From: Ruania suaedae
Lineage (GTDB): Bacteria; Actinomycetota; Actinomycetes; Actinomycetales; Beutenbergiaceae
Direction of reading: 5' to 3'
NCBI RefSeq assembly: GCF_021049265.1
Contig: NZ_CP088018.1
Span: forward strand, 2,976,001-3,040,000
Length of the DNA stretch: 64,000 nt
The notes below the pieces were generated by a model. That model made no database searches. It was not told the DNA's origin and saw only the letters and a program-made list of their open reading frames with translations. A program made the position numbers and the translations under genes. The first letter of the stretch is position 1. Every line of letters begins with the position of its first letter. Shown here one piece after another: positions 58,029-64,000 of the stretch.

Positions 58029-58532
58029 TCAGACGAGGGCGGCGAACTCCGCGTGGGCGTCGGGGTCGAGCAGCACGAAGCGCACGAGCTCCACCCGGCT
58101 GCCGCTGCCGCGCACCGCCTCCACCGCGATCCGGGCGACGTCCCGCATCGCCCATCCGTAGACGCCGCCGCTGACCGCCGGGAAGGCCACCGACGACGCC
58201 CCGATCTCCTCGGCCACCCGCAGGCTCTCGGTGAAGCACGAGGCCAGTAGCGCCGGGTCCTTCTGACCGGCGTGGGCGTTGGGCCCGACTGCGTGGATCA
58301 CCCACCGGGCCGCGAGCTCACCGGCCCCGGTGGCCACCGCCTGCCCCACGCCGAGCCCGTCCGGCAGTGCGGCGCCGCGCAGCGCCCGGCACTCGGCCAG
58401 CAGGCCCGGGCCCGCCGCGCGGTGGATCGCGCCGTCCACACCGCCCCCACCGAGCAGGCTGGAGTTGGCCGCATTCACGACGGCGTCCACCTCCTGGGTG
58501 GTCAGGTCGCCGATGATCGCCTCGAGTCTCAT
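58029..58532 (-). CDS. Macrodomain protein (O-acetyl-ADP-ribose deacetylase-like)
   Basis: 167 residues. The ADP-ribose pocket reads VVNAANSSLLGGGGVDGAIHRAAGPGLLAECR, then VIHAVGPNAHAGQKDPALLASC and VAFPAVSGGVYGWAMRDVARIA. It matches YmdB-type macrodomains, which remove ADP-ribose or acetyl groups from O-acetyl-ADP-ribose and proteins. It is convergent with the MFS gene. Confidence 0.95.
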   Translation of the reverse strand: MRLEAIIGDLTTQEVDAVVNAANSSLLGGGGVDGAIHRAAGPGLLAECRALRGAALPDGLGVGQAVATGAGELAARWVIHAVGPNAHAGQKDPALLASCFTESLRVAEEIGASSVAFPAVSGGVYGWAMRDVARIAVEAVRGSGSRVELVRFVLLDPDAHAEFAALV

Positions 58533-58597
58533 GGCACCACCGTCTCAGCGCCGGGCCGGTCGTGCACGGGCGACGGGAGCGCAGGGGCCGGTCTGCC

Positions 58598-59020
58598 CTA
58601 CGCCTCCACGAGCACCGTCACCGGCCCGTCATTGACCAGGTCCACCGCCATGTCGGCACCGAACACCCCGGTCGCCACCGTGATCCCCCGCTCCCGTAGG
58701 GCCTCGACCACCGCGGCCACCAGCGGCTCGGCCACCGGTCCGGGAGCGGCCGCCGTCCACGAGGGGCGGCGTCCCTTCTTCGTGGCGCCGTAGAGCGTGA
58801 ACTGGCTGACCACGAGCACCTCGGCGCCGGCCTCGCTGACCGAGGTCTCCTCCCGCAGGATCCGCAGCTCGGCGATCTTGCGGGCGACGGTCCGTGCCTG
58901 TTCCGCGGTGTCCTCGCGGGCCACGCCCACCAGCGCGCAGATCCCGGCACCGATGGCGCCGACCACCTGCCCGTCCACCGTGACCGAGGCCCTGGTGACG
59001 CGCTGCAGCACCGCTCTCAT
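58598..59020 (-). CDS. dtd: D-aminoacyl-tRNA deacylase
   Basis: 140 residues, the normal length. It begins [21 protein letters not shown] and has [18 protein letters not shown] and [14 protein letters not shown], which carry the SQFTLY and GPVT active-site motifs. It frees tRNA mischarged with D-amino acids or glycine. Its ATG overlaps the asparaginase stop codon (ATGA). Confidence 0.97.
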   Translation of the reverse strand: MRAVLQRVTRASVTVDGQVVGAIGAGICALVGVAREDTAEQARTVARKIAELRILREETSVSEAGAEVLVVSQFTLYGATKKGRRPSWTAAAPGPVAEPLVAAVVEALRERGITVATGVFGADMAVDLVNDGPVTVLVEA

Positions 59021-60000
59021 GCGCCGGCCATAACCGGTGCGTCCAGTCCGAAGGCGGCGAGGACCTCCCCCACCGGGGCGCCGTGGCCGAGCACGGTCAC
59101 CTGCGCCCACGACCCACCCGGCTCGATCCCCAGAGCGCGCAGAGCCGCGCCGAGCACCACCGGGCGCGGGCGGGCGGCGCCGTCGGAGATCTTGAACGCC
59201 AGTGACCGGCCGTCCGGCAGCGCCCCGGCGTGCACGCCGTCGGCCCCGCCCTTGAGGATCAGCCCCGGCACCGCACGCATGGCCTCGGTGTCCTCCCGCC
59301 CGGTGCCGGCCACGAGGTGTGGGTGGGCGCGCATCGCGGCGGCCACCCGATGCTCGTGGGTGCCCGGCTCGGCCACGGCGAGCCGGGCGAAGGCACGGGC
59401 GAGGCCGCGCACCGTCGTCGAGGGCTGCGGCGCCCCGCACCCGTCGACCGCGACGTGGTCCGGCGCTGCCCCGGTCAGTTCGGCGATCACCGCAAGCAGG
59501 TGACGCTGCAGCGGGTGGCCGGGCTCGTGATAGCCCGCCACCGGCCAGCCCGCAGCCACACAAGTGGCCACCATCGCGGCATGCTTGCCGGAGCAGTTCT
59601 GCGCGATCGGCTCGGGGCCGTGGCCGGCCACCTGCCATGCCAGCGCGGCCGAGCGTTCCAGCGGCAGGTCGGGGGTGTTCGCGAGCACCGCGGCGTCCAG
59701 TCCGACCGTGGCCAGGATCGCGGCGGCGACCTCCCGGTGCCGCGGCTCACCGTTGTGGGAGGCACACGCCAGCGCGAGCTGTTCGTCGGTCAGGGCCACC
59801 CCGGCCCGGAGCATGCCCAGCGCCTGCAGCGGCTTGAGGCTGGAGCGGGGGTAGATCTGCTGATCCGGCTCGCCCAGGCGGAGCGCGTCGTGGCCGGCCG
59901 CGTCGAGTGCGAGCAGGTGCCCGGTGTGCACGGACTCGACCATCGTCCCGCGCACCACCCAGGCCAGCACCTCACCCGGTGCCGGGGCCTGCAGCCTCAC
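59017..60000 (-). CDS. L-asparaginase (thermolabile, AnsA/PF06089 type)
   Basis: About 327 residues from a GTG at 60000 overlapping the upstream stop codon (GTGA); a GTG at 60003 is equally possible. Motifs are [45 protein letters not shown] and [13 protein letters not shown]. This is the serine-dependent asparaginase II family of actinobacteria and rhizobia. It hydrolyses L-asparagine to aspartate and ammonia. Confidence 0.9.
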   Translation of the reverse strand: MRLQAPAPGEVLAWVVRGTMVESVHTGHLLALDAAGHDALRLGEPDQQIYPRSSLKPLQALGMLRAGVALTDEQLALACASHNGEPRHREVAAAILATVGLDAAVLANTPDLPLERSAALAWQVAGHGPEPIAQNCSGKHAAMVATCVAAGWPVAGYHEPGHPLQRHLLAVIAELTGAAPDHVAVDGCGAPQPSTTVRGLARAFARLAVAEPGTHEHRVAAAMRAHPHLVAGTGREDTEAMRAVPGLILKGGADGVHAGALPDGRSLAFKISDGAARPRPVVLGAALRALGIEPGGSWAQVTVLGHGAPVGEVLAAFGLDAPVMAGA

Positions 60001-60302
60001 CACGGACTGGAGCCGCCACGGCGGTAGTCGCGCACCGCCGGGCGCACATCGGCCAGGTACACCCCGGCCATCACGCCGGCGATGATGCTGAACAGCAGTC
60101 CGGTGAAGGCGCCCACCACGGCGAGCAGGGAGAGCAGGGCCGCTCCCCCGGACATCGCGATCCAGAACATCTTCGTGCGCTTGTCCGCGCTCTCGAACGC
60201 CGGCGCGGGCCGCACGGCGGCGTCGGCCAGCGCCCACACGGCGAGCGCCAGGGCCGAGAAGGCGAGCGCGAGGAACAGATAGCTCTGGACGAGGAGGTGC
60301 AC
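59997..60302 (-). CDS. DUF2516-family small membrane protein
   Basis: 101 residues with three hydrophobic segments (LVQSYLFLALAFSALALAVWAL, MFWIAMSGGAALLSLLAVVG, FTGLLFSIIAGVMAGVYL) and [21 protein letters not shown] at the end, a DUF2516 pattern. The function is unknown. It overlaps the asparaginase gene by 4 bp and follows the threonine aldolase gene by 9 bp. Confidence 0.9.
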   Translation of the reverse strand: MHLLVQSYLFLALAFSALALAVWALADAAVRPAPAFESADKRTKMFWIAMSGGAALLSLLAVVGAFTGLLFSIIAGVMAGVYLADVRPAVRDYRRGGSSPW

Positions 60303-60311
60303 AGCCGAAGC

Positions 60312-61358
60312 CTACGCGAGTGCACCCACCCGGCGGGCGAAGGCGTCGACGTCCTCGGCGCGGGTGTCCCACGAGCACATCCAGCGCACCTCCACCCGGT
60401 CCCGGGTCTCGCCCAGGCCCCAGTCGTAGAACACCGCCTCCTCCCGCAGTGCGGCGGCCAGGGTGCGCGGCACGGTCGCGAACACCACGTTCGCCTCGGT
60501 GGGCTGAGTCGGGTTCACCCCGGCGACGGCGGAGCACCCCTGCCGCAGCCGCCTCGCCATCGCGTTGGCATGGGAGGCATTGCGGCGCCACAGCGGATCA
60601 GCGCCAGCACCCCCGTCCAGCAACGCGAGCAGCTGGGCTGCGGTGTAACGCTGCTTCGAGGCCAGCTGCATGCTCGCCTTGCGCACCATCTCCACCCCGG
60701 TCACCGCGCGGGGGTCGAGCACGATCACCGCCTCGGCGAGTGCTGCTCCGTTCTTGGTGCCCCCGAAGGAGAGCACGTCCACGCCGCAGTCGGTGGTGAG
60801 CTCGCGCAGGCTCAGCCCCAGCGCGGCAGCCGCATTGGCCAGGCGGGCGCCGTCCATGTGCACCGCCATCCCGGCCGCGTGGGCCGCCTCGGTCACGGCG
60901 CGGACCTGAGCGGGGGTGTAGACCGTGCCGAGCTCGGTGGCCTGGGTGAGCGAGACCGCCAGCGGCTGCGCCCGGTGCACGTCACCGAGGTCGGCGGCGT
61001 AGCGCTCGATCGCCGCCGGGGTCAGCCGAGCACCCGGGGCAGGCACGGGAAGCACCTTGATGCCGCTGACCCGTTCGGGGGCACCGTTCTCGTCGGTGTG
61101 CAGGTGGGCGTGCTCGGTAGCGATCACCGCACCCCAGCGCGGCAGCATCGCGGTGAGCGCGACGACGTTGGCGCCGGTGCCGGTGAGCACCGGGTAGGCC
61201 TGCGCACCCTCGCCGAAGGTGCGGCGCACCGCCTGGGCGAGGGACGCCGTCGTGGGATCGGCGCCGTAGGCGGGCGCAGGGCCGCTCCCCACGGCCGCGA
61301 GCGCCTCGAGCACCTCGGGGTGCATCGCGGCGTAGTTGTCGGAGGCGAGCTGGATCAT
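60312..61358 (-). CDS. Low-specificity L-threonine aldolase
   Basis: 348 residues of the PLP fold-type I family. It starts MIQLASDNYAAMHPEVLEAL, contains VHMDGARLANAAAALG with the cofactor Asp, and the PLP lysine in DVLSFGGTKNGAALAEAV. It cleaves L-threonine or allo-threonine to glycine and acetaldehyde. Its ATG overlaps the stop codon of the FUSC gene (ATGA). Confidence 0.94.
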   Translation of the reverse strand: MIQLASDNYAAMHPEVLEALAAVGSGPAPAYGADPTTASLAQAVRRTFGEGAQAYPVLTGTGANVVALTAMLPRWGAVIATEHAHLHTDENGAPERVSGIKVLPVPAPGARLTPAAIERYAADLGDVHRAQPLAVSLTQATELGTVYTPAQVRAVTEAAHAAGMAVHMDGARLANAAAALGLSLRELTTDCGVDVLSFGGTKNGAALAEAVIVLDPRAVTGVEMVRKASMQLASKQRYTAAQLLALLDGGAGADPLWRRNASHANAMARRLRQGCSAVAGVNPTQPTEANVVFATVPRTLAAALREEAVFYDWGLGETRDRVEVRWMCSWDTRAEDVDAFARRVGALA

Positions 61359-62509
61359 CGGGTGAGCCTAGGGGGGCCGGGCTGGTCGTCCCCGCCGTCC
61401 GGCGCGATATCCGCGAGCGCACGGCGCGCCTGCTCGGCGGACATGCCGGTCATCTCGAGCAGGTCCACCACCAGCGAGCGCATCAGGACCACGAGAGTCT
61501 GGGCGTGCCAGCCGGTGAAGGTCTGGGGGTCGAGCTGCGCGGCCACCGCGAGCAGGCGGTTGCGCAGGCCCGCCGGGTCCGAGCCCGAGCCCAGGGAGAA
61601 GGCCAGATCGGCGGCCGAGCGGGAGAGTGTGCTCAGCAGATCCACGAGCCGCTCCTGCTCGATCATCCCCTGGGCGGTGGTCCACGCCCGGCGGGCGATC
61701 ACGCGGGTGTTGCGCATCGCCCGGTCACACAGGGTCGCGGCCCGCTGCAGCCGCAGCAGGTCGGCGTCGTGGCGCAGCCGGCTGGGGGTGAACCGGGTGG
61801 CGGCGAGGGAGTCGCGCACCAGGGCGCTCCACTCGTCGATCACCCCCTGGGAGCCGCGCGCCCGGGTCAGGGCGTCGTCGACGGTGTCCTCATCAGCGGT
61901 GCGGATCCCGCGGGCGACGTCGGCCAGCGTCCGGGAGATCTCGGTCAGGCCCGAGGAGGCGAGGTTGCGGGCGCGGCGGCGCACGTCGACCGGCAGCAGG
62001 GAGGCCACCAGCAGGGCGAGGGCGCCGCCGATGAGCGCGTCCAGCCACCGGCCCACGCCGTCACCGCCGAGGGTGGGGGGCAGGGCCACCACCACCACGG
62101 CCTGCACCCCGGCCTGCATGGCCAGCATCGCTGCGCCGTCGACGAGGCGGGCAACGGCGACGGCGGCGGCGAGCACCACCGCGATCTGCACCGGGCCGGA
62201 ACCGATCACGGCTCCCACCAGCTCGCCGGCGGCCACCCCGAGCGTCACCCCGAGTGCCAGTTCGGCGACCTTGCGGGGCCGGCGATCGGCACTGAAGCCG
62301 AGGCAGACCCAGGCGGCGATCGCCGCGAACACCGGGATCTCGTGGCCCACCACCCAGTGGGCGATCCCGTAGGCGACCCCCGCCGCGAGGGCACCGGTGA
62401 GGATCGGCCAGGCGTCCCCGCGCAGGCGCCGGCCGCCGCGCCGCAGCCGGCCGGAGAGCGCTGCCCGCGCAGCCCGGAGGTCGCCGCGCCGCGAGCCGGC
62501 AGCGCTCAT
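61355..62509 (-). CDS. FUSC-family (aromatic acid exporter-like) membrane protein
   Basis: 384 residues. About six N-terminal membrane helices (GALAAGVAYGIAHWVVG, VFAAIAAWVCLGFSAD, VAELALGVTLGVAAGELVGA, QIAVVLAAAVAVARLVDGAAMLAM, WLDALIGGALALLVASLLPVD) precede a large helical cytoplasmic domain. The Arg-Pro-rich RRPRKVAELALG region is typical of FUSC/ArAE proteins. They are thought to export aromatic or other acids. The substrate is unknown. Confidence 0.85.
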   Translation of the reverse strand: MSAAGSRRGDLRAARAALSGRLRRGGRRLRGDAWPILTGALAAGVAYGIAHWVVGHEIPVFAAIAAWVCLGFSADRRPRKVAELALGVTLGVAAGELVGAVIGSGPVQIAVVLAAAVAVARLVDGAAMLAMQAGVQAVVVVALPPTLGGDGVGRWLDALIGGALALLVASLLPVDVRRRARNLASSGLTEISRTLADVARGIRTADEDTVDDALTRARGSQGVIDEWSALVRDSLAATRFTPSRLRHDADLLRLQRAATLCDRAMRNTRVIARRAWTTAQGMIEQERLVDLLSTLSRSAADLAFSLGSGSDPAGLRNRLLAVAAQLDPQTFTGWHAQTLVVLMRSLVVDLLEMTGMSAEQARRALADIAPDGGDDQPGPPRLTR

Positions 62510-62513
62510 GCGC

Positions 62514-63626
62514 TCAGAGGGTCCGGCGCCGCAGGCTCGGGCCGGTGGCAGGCTCCGGCCTGCCGGTGCCCTGACCCTCAGGGCTCACCACGATCTCCTG
62601 GGCAGCGGCCACCCCGCCCGCGGTCAGTTCGGCCGTGGGATCGATGGAACGCTTGATGACCGCGAGGGCAATCGGGCCGAGCTCGTGGTGGCGCACCACG
62701 GTGGTGACGCGGCCGACGACCCGCTCACCCAGGTGGACCTCCTCGCCTGCCTCGGGCAGGGTGTGCTCACTGCCGTCGAGATGCAGCATCACCAGCCGCC
62801 GGGGCGGGCGCCCGAGGTTGAAGACCCGGGCGATCGTCTCCTGGCCGCGGTAGCAGCCCTTGTTCAGATGCACGGCGGTGCGCAGCCAGTCCAACTCGTG
62901 CGGGATGGTGCGCTCGTCCACCTCGCGGCCCAGCCGCGGTCGCCAGGCGGCCACCCGCAGGGCCTCCCATGCCCAGGCGCCGGCCAGGCGGGCACCGGCG
63001 GCCTCGGCGGAGACGACCACCTGGTCCACGGCCTCGCGCCGGACCAGGTGAAGGCGGGGGTGCCAGTCGTTGCCGGGGTGCTCCTCATCGGCGGGTCCGT
63101 AGCGGGTGGAGCCGGGTGCGGTCACGGGCCAGGCGTCGGTCCAGCCGAGGGAGCGCTCGGGTGCGAGGGCGACCTCGACGGGGACGAGTGCGCCCAGGTC
63201 AGGGCCCTCGGCGCTGGTCCCGAGCACGACGACATCGCTGCGCAGCTCCACCTCGACCCGGAGCATGAAGCGCATGGAATCGAGGAAGTCGGCCAGCGGC
63301 TGGGCCCACGCGGTCTCGGTGACCAGCCAGGCGGTCTGCCCGTCGTCGGCGACGGCGGCCGCGTGCTCGATGCGGCCGTTCGGGTCCAGCAGCAGCAGCT
63401 CGGTGCCGGCACCGGGGGCCAGGTCGATCAGCTGCGAGGAGAGGGTGTTGAGCCAGGAGAGGCGGTCCGGGCCGGTCACGGTGACCACCCCGAGGTGGGA
63501 CAGGTCGACCACCCCGATCCCGCGCTCGAGGGCACGCTGCTCGAGCACGGGGTTGCCGTAGTGGGCGGCCACGCCGGCGTCGGGGCCGGACGCGGCCACT
63601 GCTCCGGGTCGGTTGCTCAGGCTCAT
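62514..63626 (-). CDS. ygfZ: YgfZ/GcvT-like folate-binding protein
   Basis: 370 residues from the ATG at 63626, which has GAGGAG 3-4 bases upstream. LERGIGVVDLSHLGVVTVTGPDRLSWLNTLSSQL opens the GcvT-type fold. NKGCYRGQETIAR is the K-G-C-Y-x-G-Q-E signature of YgfZ. The protein supports Fe-S cluster enzymes with tetrahydrofolate. It precedes the FUSC gene by 4 bp. Confidence 0.94.
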   Translation of the reverse strand: MSLSNRPGAVAASGPDAGVAAHYGNPVLEQRALERGIGVVDLSHLGVVTVTGPDRLSWLNTLSSQLIDLAPGAGTELLLLDPNGRIEHAAAVADDGQTAWLVTETAWAQPLADFLDSMRFMLRVEVELRSDVVVLGTSAEGPDLGALVPVEVALAPERSLGWTDAWPVTAPGSTRYGPADEEHPGNDWHPRLHLVRREAVDQVVVSAEAAGARLAGAWAWEALRVAAWRPRLGREVDERTIPHELDWLRTAVHLNKGCYRGQETIARVFNLGRPPRRLVMLHLDGSEHTLPEAGEEVHLGERVVGRVTTVVRHHELGPIALAVIKRSIDPTAELTAGGVAAAQEIVVSPEGQGTGRPEPATGPSLRRRTL

Positions 63627-63737
63627 GTTCTCCTCAATGACTCCACCGGCGCGGGCATTCCCGGACGGAACCGACGCTGTGGAAGGACTCTGTGCCGGAT
63701 GTGGCACGGCGTCTCTCCTGCACGTCAGTGGTGATCC

Positions 63738-64000
63738 TCAGTCCTGGCGCTGCAGCCTGCCGGAGGCATAGGACTGCATCTCCTGGCCGAAGGCGGCCAG
63801 GTCGGTGGCCCACATCAGCTCGGAGTTGACCAGGCCGTACATCCGACGAGCGGCCGTGATCTCCGCGGCCGAGGCGGTGCGGGCGATCAGATCGGTGACC
63901 AGCGTGATCCGCGGGCCCTGCACGGCGCCGAGATAGACGCTGGCGTGCCCGGTCGGCTCGCTGATCAGCACCTCGAGTTCGCTGCGCGGCGGGCCCTGGC
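63738..64000 (-). CDS. Nitrobindin-like FABP family protein (DUF1794; partial, 5' end outside window)
   Basis: Only the C-terminal 86 or so residues are in the window. They read LEVLISEPTGHASVYLGAV and end MYGLVNSELMWATDLAAFGQEMQSYASGRLQRQD. This matches the end of actinobacterial heme-binding nitrobindin/FABP proteins, where the conserved Met-Gly-Gln region and a C-terminal Leu close the beta-barrel. The heme histidine lies outside or is not identifiable. It precedes ygfZ by 111 bp. Confidence 0.75.
   Translation of the reverse strand, partial: QGPPRSELEVLISEPTGHASVYLGAVQGPRITLVTDLIARTASAAEITAARRMYGLVNSELMWATDLAAFGQEMQSYASGRLQRQD

Noticed and set aside
1-64000. CRISPR arrays, tRNA or rRNA genes
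   Set aside because: No regularly spaced repeats and no cloverleaf or rRNA-like stretch were seen; a covariance-model search would be needed to exclude a tRNA fully.

Overview
The window is high-GC actinobacterial DNA, most likely from a Micrococcales-type soil or plant-associated actinomycete. The pointers are a SigK/RskA/MPT70-like cluster, ClpC, DUF2516 and nitrobindin-type genes, an LPXTG surface protein, and carbohydrate ABC systems with no ATPase gene. I cannot name the species. I saw no rRNA, tRNA or CRISPR array.

Positions 1-43250 form a plant-polysaccharide (pectin-like) utilisation region. It starts with a partial flavoprotein plus an SDR behind a LacI-type palindrome. Next come a secreted GH53 galactanase with a WxL-like tail and a DUF916 (WxL-interacting) protein, then an ABC importer with a divergent LacI regulator. 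A second ABC importer (16153-17481 and downstream permeases) is joined to a YesL-like protein, a Gfo/Idh oxidoreductase and a rhamnose mutarotase. A full L-rhamnose pathway follows: rhaI, rhaEW, rhaB, a LacI regulator and an lldD lactate dehydrogenase. A third ABC importer has a GH1-type glycosidase and its own LacI regulator. The araB-araD-araA operon and a fourth LacI regulator close the region. Galactan, rhamnose and arabinose are the sugars of rhamnogalacturonan I, so the loci read as one functional island. A repeated 12-bp site, TGnAACGATTCA, ties the rhamnose genes together, and three other palindromes mark the other LacI circuits.

Inside the island (17746-22238) sits an unrelated envelope-stress module: a membrane molybdopterin oxidoreductase, an MPT70/MPT83-like fasciclin lipoprotein, sigK and rskA. 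Two near-identical ATCC-N16-CGAA sequences lie ahead of the oxidoreductase and the fasciclin gene and look like SigK promoters.

Positions 43317-64000 are mostly housekeeping and stress genes: a membrane glutaredoxin, an ArsR/SRPBCC pair with a clear operator, a DEAD-box helicase, a MarR/MFS pair, an SGNH hydrolase, an RpiR regulator with a large LPXTG beta-lactamase-like protein, clpC, a YigZ protein, an MFS exporter, a macrodomain protein, dtd, an asparaginase, DUF2516, threonine aldolase, FUSC, ygfZ, and a partial nitrobindin-like gene. Most regulatory calls are read by eye from palindromes, promoters and hairpins and have not been tested. Start codons were chosen from ribosome-binding sites and gene overlaps.
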